DNA of 64,000 bases from contig NC_019748.1 of the NCBI RefSeq assembly GCF_000317575.1, forward strand, positions 3,802,501 to 3,866,500. Direction: 5' to 3'. This document shows, piece after piece, positions 18,715 through 28,468 of the stretch. The notes below the pieces were generated by a model. That model was given only the letters and a program-made list of their open reading frames with translations. It was not told the origin of the DNA and searched no databases. This DNA comes from Stanieria cyanosphaera PCC 7437. GTDB lineage: Bacteria; Cyanobacteriota; Cyanobacteriia; Cyanobacteriales; Xenococcaceae. Every line of letters starts with the position of its first letter. The stretch's first letter is position 1. A program made the translations under genes and the position numbers.

Positions 18715-19887
18715 ATGATGAAAGCAGTTTGTTGGTACGGACGACACGATGTACGAGTAAAATCCGTACCAGACCCCAAAATTCTTAATCCTCGTGATGC
18801 CATCATCAAAATTACTTCTACTGCTATCTGCGGTTCGGACTTACATCTGTACGAAGGGAATATCCCTACGATGGAGTCAGGAGATATTTTAGGTCACGAA
18901 TTTATGGGGGAAGTGGTAGAAGTAGGCCAAGGAGTCAAAAATTTAAACATAGGAGATCGCGTTGTCGTACCTTTTACTATTTCTTGTGGCGGTTGTTTCT
19001 TCTGTAAGCGTGATTTATGGTCTTTATGTGATAACTCCAACCCTAACGCCTGGATGGCAGAAAAGTTTTACGGACATTCTCCTTCAGGTTTGTTTGGTTA
19101 TTCTCATCTCTTGGGTGGTTATGCTGGTGGACAAGCAGAATATGCCCGTGTTCCTTATGCAGATGTAGGACCACTAAAAATTCCTGATGGTTTAAGCGAC
19201 GAACAAGTGTTATTTTTAACCGATATTTTTCCTACAGGTTATATGGCAGCCGAAAATGCTGATATTGAACCAGGAGATACAGTAGCTGTCTGGGGTTGTG
19301 GTCCTGTGGGACAGTTTGCTATTCAAAGTGCCTATATGTTGGGGGCAGAAAGAGTCATTGCAATTGACCGCGTTCCCGAACGGTTAAAAATGGCAAAAGA
19401 ACAAGGTAAAGCTGAAATTATCAACTACGAAGAAGTCGATGCAGGAGAAGCCCTCAAAGAAATGACTGGTGGTAGAGGCCCAGATCGATGTATTGATGCA
19501 GTGGGAATGGAAGCACACGGTACAGATGCTATGGCAATGTACGACAAAGTGGCACAAGCCGTCAAATTAGAAACAGGAAGACCTACAGCCTTAAGACAAG
19601 CGATCGTTGCCTGTCGTAAAGGTGGTACTGTATCGATTCCTGGAGTTTATGGTGGTTTTGTTGATAAAGTGCCATTGGGTGCAGTTGTTAATAAAGCTTT
19701 AACTTTGCGGTCTGGTCAAACCCATGTTCATAAATATTTGCGACCTCTTTTAGAACGCATTCAAAATGGCGAAATCGATCCATCTTTTGTAATTTCCCAT
19801 CGCCTGAATTTAGATGATGCGCCGAAAGCCTATGAAATTTTCCGCAATAAACAAGATAACTGCACCAAAGTAGTTCTCAAACCATAA
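18715..19887 (+). CDS. Zinc-dependent alcohol dehydrogenase (medium-chain, formaldehyde DH-like)
   Basis: This is a cytosolic NAD(P)-linked oxidoreductase of the medium-chain family. The catalytic zinc ligands are in [13 protein letters not shown] and [12 protein letters not shown]. The structural zinc is held by the four-cysteine lobe [15 protein letters not shown]. The Rossmann motif is [11 protein letters not shown] near residue 190. The 390-residue length and the insertion around [15 protein letters not shown] resemble glutathione-independent formaldehyde or threonine-type dehydrogenases. AAAGGA lies before the tandem ATG codons, and 18715 is the first. It may detoxify aldehydes within the stress cluster, which is inference. 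Confidence 0.92.
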   Translation: MMKAVCWYGRHDVRVKSVPDPKILNPRDAIIKITSTAICGSDLHLYEGNIPTMESGDILGHEFMGEVVEVGQGVKNLNIGDRVVVPFTISCGGCFFCKRDLWSLCDNSNPNAWMAEKFYGHSPSGLFGYSHLLGGYAGGQAEYARVPYADVGPLKIPDGLSDEQVLFLTDIFPTGYMAAENADIEPGDTVAVWGCGPVGQFAIQSAYMLGAERVIAIDRVPERLKMAKEQGKAEIINYEEVDAGEALKEMTGGRGPDRCIDAVGMEAHGTDAMAMYDKVAQAVKLETGRPTALRQAIVACRKGGTVSIPGVYGGFVDKVPLGAVVNKALTLRSGQTHVHKYLRPLLERIQNGEIDPSFVISHRLNLDDAPKAYEIFRNKQDNCTKVVLKP

Positions 19888-20138
19888 CAGCAAAGGCGGT
19901 CTCGGCTAGTCTTCAGCCCAGCGAAGCTGTCGGCAAAAAATGTCTTAATCAAAAAGAGAAAAACTTATAGAATTGGTACTTAATTGTTAAGCTTTTCCCT
20001 TGTCTGATCATTGGTTCGGGCAAGGGAATCAACAACTGCAAAAATAAGGCATTTGGTGCTGATTTAACTCTTCTGATAGATTCATCCTTTTACTGACTTC
20101 TTTTAGGATCGTGGAAACGTCTTAAAAAAAAATTCTTC
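19888..20138. other. Intergenic region with repeat fragment and hairpin
   Basis: The repeat fragment GCGGTCTCGGCTAGTCTTC at 19894-19912 is the reverse complement of part of the 15858-15936 repeat. A longer hairpin follows, with arms TTCCCTTG (19995-20002) and CAAGGGAA (20021-20028). It has no poly-T tail, so it is not a clear terminator. The crtO promoter probably lies after it. Confidence 0.4.
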
Positions 20139-21821
20139 ATGCAAACTTACGATGTTGTTATTATTGGAGCAGGTCACAACGGTTTAGTCTGTGCTTCTTA
20201 TCTGCTTAAAGAAGGTTATAGCGTCCTGTTGTTGGAAAAACGCTCAATTCCTGGCGGTGGTGCGACAACGGAAGAAGCAATGCCCGAAGAAGCTCCAGGT
20301 TTTAAATTCAATCTCTGCGCAATTGACCACGAATTTATTCACCTAGGCCCTGTGGTCGAAGAATTAGAACTAACTAAGTATGGTTTGGAATATCTCTATT
20401 GCGACCCCGTTACCTTTTGTCCTCATCCCGATGGTAAATATTTTTTAGCTCATAAATCTGTAGAAAAAACTTGTGCTGAAATCGCTCGCTTCAATCAAAG
20501 AGATGCCCAAAAGTATGGAGAATTTATTGATTTTTGGCAACGACTAACTAAAGGAATTACTCCCGTTTTTAACGCTCCACCTAAATCAATTGTTGATATT
20601 GCTGGTAACTACGGACTGAAAAACATCCAAGATCTTTTATCTACCCTTGGTGGCGTTGATAAGACTTTAGATCTAGTCCGTACTATGCTTACCTCGCCCA
20701 AAGATAGCCTAGAATACTGGTTTGATTCGGAATTTCTCCGCGCTCCTTTAGCTAGACTCGCTTCCGAATTTGGTGCGCCTCCCTCCCAAAAAACCATTGG
20801 TATTGGTTCAATGATGATGTCAATGCGTCACCATCCAGGTATGGCAAGACCTCGTGGCGGAACAGGTGCATTAACTCAAGCTTTGTTAAACTTAGTTAAA
20901 GACAAAGGAGGCGTAGTTTTATGCGATCGCTCTGTTGAATCAGTTTTAATTGATAATAACGGTAAAGTTGAAGGTGTTAGAGTAGCTGGAGGCGAAGAAT
21001 ATCGCGCGAATAAAGCTGTCATCTCAAATATTGATGCCAAAAGATTGTTCTTGCAAATGCTACCCGACACAGCAGCACCTGAGCTACACGAACGACTTAA
21101 ACGGCGAATCGTCAACAATAACGAAACTATTCTCAAAATCGACTGCGCTTTATCCGAAGCACCACGTTTTGAACGATTTGACCACAAAGACGAATACTTA
21201 GTTGGTTCAGTCTTAATTGCCGACTCGGTAGACCACGTTGAAGAAGCTCATGCTTTACCCACAATGGGCAAGATTCCCGACGAAAATCCTTCAATGTATC
21301 TCGATGTACCGACAGTATTAGACCCCAGTATGGCACCAGAAGGCAAACATACCTTGTGGATCGAGTTCTTTGCTCCCTATCAAATTGCAGGGAAAGAAGG
21401 AACTGGTTTGAAGGGAACGGGTTGGACTGATGAATTGAAAAATAAAGTAGCCGACCGAGTTATTGATAAATTAGCCGACTACGCTCCCAATGTGAAAAAT
21501 TCGATTATTGCTCGTCGCGTCGAAAGTCCTGCTGAATTAGGTGAACGTCTTGGTGCGTATAAAGGTAACTACTATCACATTGATATGACTCTCGACCAGA
21601 TGGTGTTTTTGCGGCCTTTACCAGAAATTGCTAATTATAAAACCCCCATTGAAGGATTGTATTTAACTGGGGCTGGTACTCATCCAGGTGGTTCAATTTC
21701 AGGAATGCCAGGACGTAATTGCGCCCGTATTTTTTTAAATGAACAAAATCCCGTCGGGCAAAAGATCAAAGAAGTTGGCAATACGATTAAGTCGGCGATT
21801 GAAAATATCACTAAATCTTAG
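20139..21821 (+). CDS. crtO: CrtO-type beta-carotene ketolase (phytoene-desaturase superfamily)
   Basis: CrtO adds 4-keto groups to beta-carotene, giving echinenone or canthaxanthin; it is FAD-dependent and membrane-associated. The 560-residue protein opens with the FAD motif VVIIGAGHNGLVCASYLL and EKRSIPGGGATTEE. Blocks that match my memory of Synechocystis CrtO are CAIDHEFIHLGPVVEELEL, GTGALTQALLNLVKDKGG, ADSVDHVEEAHALP, and the C-terminal GLYLTGAGTHPGGSISGMPG. Some cyanobacteria have several CrtO-like paralogues, so ketolase activity itself is inferred. The gene is 6 kb downstream of the HCP-like gene on the same strand. Echinenone and canthaxanthin are the preferred OCP/HCP pigments, so a link is plausible. 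Confidence 0.8.
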   Translation: MQTYDVVIIGAGHNGLVCASYLLKEGYSVLLLEKRSIPGGGATTEEAMPEEAPGFKFNLCAIDHEFIHLGPVVEELELTKYGLEYLYCDPVTFCPHPDGKYFLAHKSVEKTCAEIARFNQRDAQKYGEFIDFWQRLTKGITPVFNAPPKSIVDIAGNYGLKNIQDLLSTLGGVDKTLDLVRTMLTSPKDSLEYWFDSEFLRAPLARLASEFGAPPSQKTIGIGSMMMSMRHHPGMARPRGGTGALTQALLNLVKDKGGVVLCDRSVESVLIDNNGKVEGVRVAGGEEYRANKAVISNIDAKRLFLQMLPDTAAPELHERLKRRIVNNNETILKIDCALSEAPRFERFDHKDEYLVGSVLIADSVDHVEEAHALPTMGKIPDENPSMYLDVPTVLDPSMAPEGKHTLWIEFFAPYQIAGKEGTGLKGTGWTDELKNKVADRVIDKLADYAPNVKNSIIARRVESPAELGERLGAYKGNYYHIDMTLDQMVFLRPLPEIANYKTPIEGLYLTGAGTHPGGSISGMPGRNCARIFLNEQNPVGQKIKEVGNTIKSAIENITKS

Positions 21822-21865
21822 TTGTTTTATCCTAATTGATTCAAGACTATTGAGAGGAGAATTCA

Positions 21866-22423
21866 ATGCAAAATATCAACGTTAATCAAGAATCAGATTC
21901 AGATAATCAAGTTCCTTATCCCAATCTTCCACCTTTGATTGAAAGCAGACAAACTGAATATGTTGGTAGTGGAGTGACTAGTTCAGTATCAATTGCAGGA
22001 CATCCCATCCATCCAGTTATAGTTATTTTCCCGGTAGCTTTTTTGAGTGGTGCTGCTGGTGCTGATATTGGTTATTGGCTGAGTGAAGACTTTTTCTGGG
22101 CGCGTGCTGCCTTTTGGTTGATTGGTATTGGTGGATTATCAGGTATTCTGGCTGCTTTAATTGGTATTTTTGATTTTGTTCGAGTTCCTAGAGTGCGTAA
22201 GCGTACTGCTGGCTGGGCGCATATGTTGATCAATGTGGCAGCTTTGATCCTAACTTTTGTAAACTTTGGCTTGCGCTTAGGTAATCCTGTGATCAATGTT
22301 ATTCCGACTGGAATTATTATTTCTTTAATAGTAGCTACTTTACTTGCCGTTGGCGGTTGGTACGGTGGAGAGTTGACTTTTCGTCATAAAGTCGGCGTAA
22401 TTGGTGCAGAGCATTCTTCATAG
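21866..22423 (+). CDS. DUF2231 integral membrane protein
   Basis: The 185-residue protein has about four predicted membrane helices after a ~40-residue polar start. The family hallmark GHPIHPVIVIFPVAFLSGA is present, then GADIGYWLSEDFFWARAAF and AGWAHMLINVAALIL. DUF2231 proteins may bind haem or sit in the cytoplasmic membrane, and their function is unknown. GAGAGGAG lies seven bases before ATG 21866. The 44-base spacing behind crtO suggests co-transcription. Confidence 0.88.
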   Translation: MQNINVNQESDSDNQVPYPNLPPLIESRQTEYVGSGVTSSVSIAGHPIHPVIVIFPVAFLSGAAGADIGYWLSEDFFWARAAFWLIGIGGLSGILAALIGIFDFVRVPRVRKRTAGWAHMLINVAALILTFVNFGLRLGNPVINVIPTGIIISLIVATLLAVGGWYGGELTFRHKVGVIGAEHSS

Positions 22424-22503
22424 GTTTTGTAGAGAAAATACTAACCACCTATTTAGGTTTATTGTTGACGGGTAAGGCTGTGCCTTGCCCCTACGGATAA
22501 CTG

Positions 22504-22977
22504 ATGAAAACTGATTTAAATCGTCGTCCCCTAATTATCGCGGGGATTTTACTTGGTATCGGTCAAGGTGGATTTTTTGATGGCATTGTCTTTCACCAGC
22601 TTTTGCAGTGGCATCATATGTTTACTAACATCGAAACAAGTCAAACCGTTGCTGGTTTAGAATTAAATACGATTGGAGATGGATTATTTCATGTTTTTGA
22701 TTGGTTGATGACGATCGCAGGAATTGTTGCCCTGTGGTTAGCTGGAAAAAGAGATGATGTGCCTTGGTCAACTTCTACTTTGATTGGTTCTATTCTGATT
22801 GGGGCTGGTATGTTTAATGTAGTTGAAGGCATCATCGATCATCATATTTTGCAAATACATCACGTCAAACCAGGAATTAATCAATTAGCTTGGGATTTGG
22901 GTTTTATTGCAGTTGGTCTTGTAGTTGCTGTTATTGGTTGGTTGATTCAAAAACAGCCCCTTGAGGTAGAAAATTAA
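22504..22977 (+). CDS. DUF2243 integral membrane protein
   Basis: The 157-residue protein has four predicted helices and several histidines in membrane-proximal positions (VFHQLLQWHHMF, DHHILQIHHVKPG). These features are characteristic of DUF2243 and suggest metal or haem binding. The pattern GILLGIGQGGFFDG is typical of the first helix. A short hairpin repeat (GGGTAAGGC/GCCTTGCCC, 22471-22491) separates it from the DUF2231 gene. It is the last gene of the co-oriented stress run. Function unknown. Confidence 0.88.
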   Translation: MKTDLNRRPLIIAGILLGIGQGGFFDGIVFHQLLQWHHMFTNIETSQTVAGLELNTIGDGLFHVFDWLMTIAGIVALWLAGKRDDVPWSTSTLIGSILIGAGMFNVVEGIIDHHILQIHHVKPGINQLAWDLGFIAVGLVVAVIGWLIQKQPLEVEN

Positions 22978-22980
22978 TTT

Positions 22981-25461
22981 TTAAGCAATTAAGTCAACTG
23001 TTCTGCCATTAGCGTGTTGAGCGACCAACGAAGCATCCAAAGCAGAAATTACTCCATCTCGATTAATATCTACGATCGCATTAGGATCGGTTAAAGGATA
23101 AGCATCTAAACCTGTATCAAGACCAACAGCTAAACGAGAGATCAAGGTAGCATCTAAACCACTGTAGGTTTTATTGCCACTACTGTCTCCTAAATAAGCA
23201 ACTTGAGCAACTGCACTATCTCCAATTACATCAACTTTATCGTGATTAAGGCTAACCGAAGTCAACTCCAATAAACTAGACTTACCATAAACAGCAGTTG
23301 GTTTGATGTGTGCTTTGAGAAAAACTAAATCGACTTCACCCTTGGTTAGAGGAGTAGTTCCTTCAATAGAGATGGATGCTTTACCAGGATTACTCAGATT
23401 TTTGCTAATTATCTGCCAATTATCGGGTAAATCGGGATTAACTAACAAATCAGTCACACCGAGAATATCAGCATTGTAAGTTAAAGTAAAATCTACTTGA
23501 GTAATTGCCGAACCATTATCTAAGCTAACTGCCCAACCCTGATTAGGATTAGTTCCAGAAAGCTCAATCGGATGTCCTGGTGCGCGACTAAAATCTGCTA
23601 AGGATAAAACTCTTTTGTTTTGATTGGCAACCTTGAATTTTTGTACTACATTTCCGCCCGATTGACCATCTAAATTTCCGTCTAACCATTCTTTTTGTAA
23701 GTTAATAAAACTATCGGCTCGACTAGCAAGAGTTAAAGTATAGTCATCTGGAGTTAGAATGCCACCCGTTTTAACAAAGGTAAGAGTATTATTCTTATTA
23801 TTCCAAATCAGTGAACCTTTTATAGTTTTTCCAGTAGTATTACTAACCAAACTCAGATCTGGTAAATCTTTTGTACTATCTTGCCCATCGTAGAGATTTA
23901 AACTCTTTAGATCGATCGCTTGATTAAACTTAACCACAAATCCAGAATTATTATAGTTAAAGGCACTAACTCGCAAAGGACGATTAATTTCAAAATTAGC
24001 TGCTTTTAGAGCAGCATTATGATAAATATTAATTACATTACCTGAAGAGAGAACAAGTTCAGAATAGAATCCTCCATTGGTAGTAGGAATAGTTTTTGTA
24101 ATTGCTTTAAGAATTTCTTCGGGAGTATTAAAACCAAAATCACTAGAGATTGCAATAATATCCTCAGCGACAGTAAAATCATTAATCGTATCTTTCCCAC
24201 TCTTGAGATCAAATTTAAAGCGATCGCTTCCTGACTTTCCGTCTAAAGCATCATCACCTTCTCCACCAATTAAAATGTCATTACCATTTCCTCCTGATAA
24301 ATAATCATTACCTTCATTACCAAACAAAGTATCATTCCCGTCATCGCCAAACAGATTATCATTACCTGCATTTCCCCGAATGTGGTCTTGTTGTGCGCCT
24401 CCTTGTAATTCGTCGTCACCATGATCGCCTGATAAAGTATCATTACCATCTTGACCAAAAAGAAAATCATTCCCGTCTCCTCCAGAGAGAGAATCATTTC
24501 CTACCCCTCCTTGGAGTTGATCATTGCCTTTTTCACCAAAGAGTGAGTCTTCTCCAACTTCACCAAAGATCAAATCATTACCATCGCCACCGAAGAGAGT
24601 ATCATTACCTGCATTTCCCTGAATAGTATCGTTACCACCCAACCCACTCCATTTGTCGGCAATAATTGAGCCAAAAATCGTTTCGGAACCATTAGTAGCG
24701 AGGGATGGTGTTGTTCCTTGAGTAGTAAAACCTTCAATTTGGTAACCAATATCTGCCAACAAAGCTAAATCTATTGGTGTTGGTAAATTGCGTCCTCGAT
24801 TATTAAAAGGATCTAATAAAACAGTATTTTGATTAAAGCCTTCTTTAACATGAGCTAAATCGGATTCTAAAGGAATGGGATTACCTTTATTAACAGCTAA
24901 CGCATTAACTCCATCAAATTTTCCGTCTCCACCAATTTTATTAAAAATAGCAGAAGTTCCAAATCCCAAAATATGACCAATTTCATGAAGCGCAACGGAA
25001 ATAAAATCTATTTTTTGAGTATTAGGATTATTAAAACTAAAATCCCAGTCAATTGTATTATTAAAAGTAACTATTCCTGCCCATGGTTCAAAATTGCTAA
25101 CAGCACCTTTACCGCGGAAATTATTACTAATTCTTCTTTGAAAAATATCTCCTTGTAGATCAAAACCATCTACTTTTGCTTCACCCAAACTTCCTACGGT
25201 AGTTAACTGCTTAGATTGATTGCCAAAATTATTTGTACCAACAAAGATTAAAAGATCGTCAATTTCTTGTGTTAAAACAATTTTTTCAGAATTTCCTTTT
25301 GTCGGATTAGTTATAGTAAATTCAACACCAACAGGAATAGTTTCAAAATCATCTTTCAACAAAGATGACCAAATTGCTCCAGCTTTTTCTAAAGCAGCTT
25401 TTTTTTGAGCATTATTAAAAAAACCTTCCGTATCAAAACGGTAATCAAATTTAATTTTCAT
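22981..25461 (-). CDS. Secreted RTX zinc metalloprotease with cohesin-like and dockerin-like C-terminus
   Basis: The ~826-residue protein has a zincin-type catalytic site HEIGHILGFG near residue 159, so it is a predicted metalloprotease. About sixteen RTX calcium-binding nonapeptides (consensus GGxGND) follow at roughly residues 250-410. They point to type I secretion and calcium-dependent folding outside the cell. A beta-rich region comes next, then a cohesin-like fold (VDFTLTYNADILGVTDLLV). The end has two dockerin-like calcium loops (DATLISRLAVGL and VDINRDGVISALDASL). I start at ATG 25461, where the conserved sequence begins. ATG 25524 adds 21 residues, and neither has a strong ribosome site. 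There is no N-terminal signal peptide, as expected for type I export. Confidence 0.85.
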   Translation of the reverse strand: MKIKFDYRFDTEGFFNNAQKKAALEKAGAIWSSLLKDDFETIPVGVEFTITNPTKGNSEKIVLTQEIDDLLIFVGTNNFGNQSKQLTTVGSLGEAKVDGFDLQGDIFQRRISNNFRGKGAVSNFEPWAGIVTFNNTIDWDFSFNNPNTQKIDFISVALHEIGHILGFGTSAIFNKIGGDGKFDGVNALAVNKGNPIPLESDLAHVKEGFNQNTVLLDPFNNRGRNLPTPIDLALLADIGYQIEGFTTQGTTPSLATNGSETIFGSIIADKWSGLGGNDTIQGNAGNDTLFGGDGNDLIFGEVGEDSLFGEKGNDQLQGGVGNDSLSGGDGNDFLFGQDGNDTLSGDHGDDELQGGAQQDHIRGNAGNDNLFGDDGNDTLFGNEGNDYLSGGNGNDILIGGEGDDALDGKSGSDRFKFDLKSGKDTINDFTVAEDIIAISSDFGFNTPEEILKAITKTIPTTNGGFYSELVLSSGNVINIYHNAALKAANFEINRPLRVSAFNYNNSGFVVKFNQAIDLKSLNLYDGQDSTKDLPDLSLVSNTTGKTIKGSLIWNNKNNTLTFVKTGGILTPDDYTLTLASRADSFINLQKEWLDGNLDGQSGGNVVQKFKVANQNKRVLSLADFSRAPGHPIELSGTNPNQGWAVSLDNGSAITQVDFTLTYNADILGVTDLLVNPDLPDNWQIISKNLSNPGKASISIEGTTPLTKGEVDLVFLKAHIKPTAVYGKSSLLELTSVSLNHDKVDVIGDSAVAQVAYLGDSSGNKTYSGLDATLISRLAVGLDTGLDAYPLTDPNAIVDINRDGVISALDASLVAQHANGRTVDLIA

Positions 25462-25654
25462 AGCAACAAGCTTATGCCAACAATTATCTCTGAGATATCT
25501 TTTATTGTTCCCATTTGGGTTCATAAATTATCTTGAATGAAGCTTTGATTGTTGACTTTTAAGCTGAGTATATTTGATCAAACAAGCCTAATTAAAAAAA
25601 TTGCTCACAAATTTGGTTAATTTTGAAGAGTTAAAACTAATAAATTAATAAATC

Positions 25655-26563
25655 CTATATTTCTTGTTTTAATTTAACTAGAGATTGACGTAATTGTGCT
25701 GCGTGCAACCAACCAACATAACCAGCATAAAGACATTTTTGGTCTTGATTGGATACAAAAATATGATTGATTCCAAACGAATTTTTCCAAGTATAAAGAG
25801 CAATTCCTTCAGGAAAAGAAAAATACATTTGCGCTTTTGTAAAATATTGCCAATGACCATCAGTCATGCCTGGTAAAGATTGTAATTTTTTTATTAATTG
25901 ATTAGCTAAATTCGTTTCTAAAGTTGCTGTAATTTGAGGAATCTGCCAAAAATCTTGAATAATTGGCACGAGACGGGGATGACATTTTAAAGCTGCGTGA
26001 ACAATTCCTGAAACAGAGACAAATTGACAGTAATCAAATTTAGTTGCTGCCAAAGTAACTAAACCATCACTGCCAAAACCAAGTTCTCCTGCAATAGTTA
26101 AAGTAGGGATATTTTGAGCAATTTTTTCTGCAATTAAACGGCGATTTTTACCCAAATCTCTAGCTATACCGATTCCAAGTTCCCAAGGATCGATCATTCT
26201 AGCTATATGTGCGCCACCAATCGGTGAACCAATTAAGATTAAAGAATGTACTTTTTGCCACCATTGAGGATTACGCTCAAGAACTTCTAACCAAATTAAT
26301 CCACCCATAGAATGACCAATAATTTTGATTGGTGTTTGGGGATATTGATTAATTATTTTAGTAGCAATTAGTTCTACGTGTTTAATCAGTGGTTCTATTC
26401 TAAGCCAAGTTTTAACCTTACCTAAACTAGGAGCAATTAAGAGAGTATTATTAGTTTTAATTAATGCTTGAGCTAATCTGCTAATATCTTTACTATTATC
26501 ATCCCAGCCATGTTGAACAAATAAAAGATATTCTGGGGAATTATTTGATTGATTTAGATTCAT
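25655..26563 (-). CDS. Alpha/beta-fold hydrolase (lipase/esterase-like)
   Basis: The 302-residue cytosolic protein carries the nucleophile elbow GHSMGGLI with Ser85. Downstream, GSPIGGAHIARM and GELGFGSDGLVTL give the probable acid region, and the histidine is likely in SVSGIVHAALKCHP. The fold matches PGAP1-like or lipase-like hydrolases. The C-terminal third is less conserved. Substrate unknown. It neighbours, on the opposite strand, a GT4 glycosyltransferase, with a dispersed repeat between. Confidence 0.85.
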   Translation of the reverse strand: MNLNQSNNSPEYLLFVQHGWDDNSKDISRLAQALIKTNNTLLIAPSLGKVKTWLRIEPLIKHVELIATKIINQYPQTPIKIIGHSMGGLIWLEVLERNPQWWQKVHSLILIGSPIGGAHIARMIDPWELGIGIARDLGKNRRLIAEKIAQNIPTLTIAGELGFGSDGLVTLAATKFDYCQFVSVSGIVHAALKCHPRLVPIIQDFWQIPQITATLETNLANQLIKKLQSLPGMTDGHWQYFTKAQMYFSFPEGIALYTWKNSFGINHIFVSNQDQKCLYAGYVGWLHAAQLRQSLVKLKQEI

Positions 26564-26588
26564 AATTTAAGATTAACATTTTAAAGTT

Positions 26589-26695
26589 TATATAGCAATT
26601 TTAAGACTCATGAAGTATATTTCAATCAACTATTAACAATCAACAAAAATCGAGGTGTTTTTTGCATTTCATCAAACTAAGAACCGCTATATCAA
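26589..26695. repeat. Degenerate copy of the dispersed repeat
   Basis: Short similarity to copy A at both ends: a TATATAGCAATTTTAAGACTCATGA beginning in weak form, and AGAACCGCTATAT at 26681-26693, which is the reverse complement of the ATATAGCGGTTCT terminus. The middle contains ATCAACTATTAACAATCAAC words seen in other copies. It lies between the hydrolase and glycosyltransferase promoters. Confidence 0.5.
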
Positions 26696-26767
26696 TTTTA
26701 AATAATTAATGACTATTTAATTAAACCTGAGTTAAATTTGCAGAAGAAAATTTAGCTCAATCTTCAA

Positions 26768-27928
26768 GTGAATCATAACCAATCAAATCTTCCTACTACT
26801 AAACTAGTAAAAAAACACGTATTCATCTTTCTTGAAATATTTACGTGTGAGGGTGGTATTCAATCGTATGTAAAAGATATTTTTCAAGCATATAACTATC
26901 TCAATCAATCTCAATCTTATCAAGCTGAAGTTTTTTTACTTCGAGATGAATTGGAACAACAAAATCCCTACGCAACAGAACAATTTCAATTTCATTATCT
27001 CAAAACTCTACCTCCTTGGCGTGGCAGAATTAAACTAGCTTTATCTTTATTAACTTGTTTATTATTGCGTCGTCCTCAACGAGTTTATTGCGGTCATATC
27101 AAATTAGCAACTCTTACTAAAACTTTATGTCAAGCATTGGGTATTCCTTATACTATTTTGACTTATGGTAAAGAAGTTTGGGACACTCTACCTCAAAATC
27201 AACGTCAAGCTTTACAACAAGCAGCTAGTATTTGGACAATTAGCCGTTATAGTTGCCAACGCGCTTGTCAAGCTAATCAAATTGATCCTAACAAAGTAAA
27301 AATTCTTCCCTGTGTGGTTGATGGTAGTATTTTTACTCCAGGTAACCAACCTCTAGAATTAATTGAGAAATATGGTTTGAGAGATGCCAAAGTATTAATG
27401 ACTGTTGCTAGATTATGGTCTGGAGATATTTATAAAGGAGTAGATGTCACAATTCGTGCTTTACCCAAAATTCTGCACAGTTTTCCTAATGTTAAATATC
27501 TGGTGATTGGTCGCGGTGACGATCGCTCTCGTTTGGAACAATTAGCACAGGATTTGGGAGTTGCCCAACAGGTTGTTTTTGCTGGTTTTGTTCCTACAGA
27601 AGCTTTAGTTGATCATTATCGAGTGGCGGATGTTTATATTATGCCTTCTCAAGAAGGATTTGGCATAGTTTATTTAGAAGCGATGGCTTGTGGGAAACCA
27701 GTACTAGCTGGTGATGCAGATGGTTCAGCCGATCCTCTACAGGATGGACGTTTAGGCTGGCGTGTTCCCCACCGCGATCCTGATGCAGTGGCTACTGCTT
27801 GCTTAGAGATTTTGCAAGGAAATGACCAACGTTGTGATAGTCAATGGTTAAGGAGGGAAACTCTAGCTAAATTTAGCCAAGAGGCACTAAAAGAACAATT
27901 ACAACAGTTATTAGCCTCTGAATCTTAG
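26768..27928 (+). CDS. Glycosyltransferase family 4
   Basis: The 386-residue retaining glycosyltransferase has the GT-B fold of family 4. An N-terminal domain includes EGGIQSYVKDIFQ. The nucleotide-sugar domain contains LMTVARLW, YLVIGRGDDRSRLEQLA, FAGFVPTEALVDHY and the E-x7-E signature in EGFGIVYLEAMACGKP. It probably adds a sugar in exopolysaccharide or glycolipid synthesis, but donor and acceptor cannot be read from sequence. The start is GTG 26768, because no upstream ATG fits the domain boundary. No other glycan genes are adjacent. Confidence 0.92.
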   Translation: MNHNQSNLPTTKLVKKHVFIFLEIFTCEGGIQSYVKDIFQAYNYLNQSQSYQAEVFLLRDELEQQNPYATEQFQFHYLKTLPPWRGRIKLALSLLTCLLLRRPQRVYCGHIKLATLTKTLCQALGIPYTILTYGKEVWDTLPQNQRQALQQAASIWTISRYSCQRACQANQIDPNKVKILPCVVDGSIFTPGNQPLELIEKYGLRDAKVLMTVARLWSGDIYKGVDVTIRALPKILHSFPNVKYLVIGRGDDRSRLEQLAQDLGVAQQVVFAGFVPTEALVDHYRVADVYIMPSQEGFGIVYLEAMACGKPVLAGDADGSADPLQDGRLGWRVPHRDPDAVATACLEILQGNDQRCDSQWLRRETLAKFSQEALKEQLQQLLASES

Positions 27929-27930
27929 AT

Positions 27931-28323
27931 TTAACTAATTCTTTCTAAAAGCTGACGACGCTTCTGTTCAAACTCGTATTCAGAAAGTAAACCATCTTCT
28001 CGTAATCGGTCTAATTCTCGTAAAGCATTTGCGATCGCGCCTACTTGTTGACTGGCTGCAATGTTGTTGCTAGGACTACTAAAACCGTTAAATTGAACTT
28101 CAAATTGTTCTTGGTCTTGAATTAGATACCAAATAGCTTCGATGGCACAAGCAATTCTTGGCATTGGTGTTGACCATAACAGAAGATAGATGATGCCCCA
28201 AAGAGGTTGTCCTAAATAAAACTTGTGTAATCCAGCTAAAGGAGTGATTGCACCTAAAAGAGCTAAAATTACAGCATTACGACGATTTTTGGGATGGTTT
28301 AAGAACTGTTCAAATATTGACAT
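27931..28323 (-). CDS. TM2-domain membrane protein with SHOCT-like C-terminus
   Basis: This 130-residue protein contains the TM2 pattern: AVILALLGAITPLAGLHKFY then LGQPLWGIIYLLLW, forming two helices. Its last ~35 residues (ALRELDRLREDGLLSEYEFE) match a SHOCT short C-terminal helix motif that often oligomerises proteins. I start at ATG 28323. The TTG four codons earlier adds nothing conserved. It ends two bases after the glycosyltransferase stop on the other strand, so the two genes converge tightly. Confidence 0.82.
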   Translation of the reverse strand: MSIFEQFLNHPKNRRNAVILALLGAITPLAGLHKFYLGQPLWGIIYLLLWSTPMPRIACAIEAIWYLIQDQEQFEVQFNGFSSPSNNIAASQQVGAIANALRELDRLREDGLLSEYEFEQKRRQLLERIS

Positions 28324-28345
28324 AAGCAATCTCAATTATGTTATT

Positions 28346-28445
28346 TTTATTGATGGTTGATTGTTAATTGTTGATAGCTGATAGTTAATGGTTAATTATT
28401 CATCCCTCATAATTAGTAATTAGTAACTAATAATGGTGTATCTGA
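28346..28445. repeat. Partial copy of the dispersed repeat
   Basis: This segment keeps the middle of copy A: GGTTAATTATTCATCCCTC followed by AATTAGTAATTAGTAAC, with only two heptamers instead of seven, and the GGTGTATCTGA end. The TATAGCGGTT terminus is missing. It lies between the TM2 gene and the sensor kinase. Confidence 0.6.
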
Positions 28446-28468
28446 ATCAATTCAAAAACTGCCATTAA

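Noticed and set aside
24240-24660. Periodic repeats on both strands near the RTX gene, with several open frames on the plus strand and one more on the minus strand.
   Set aside because: The periodicity is the 27-base coding of RTX nonapeptides; the other frames are shadows.
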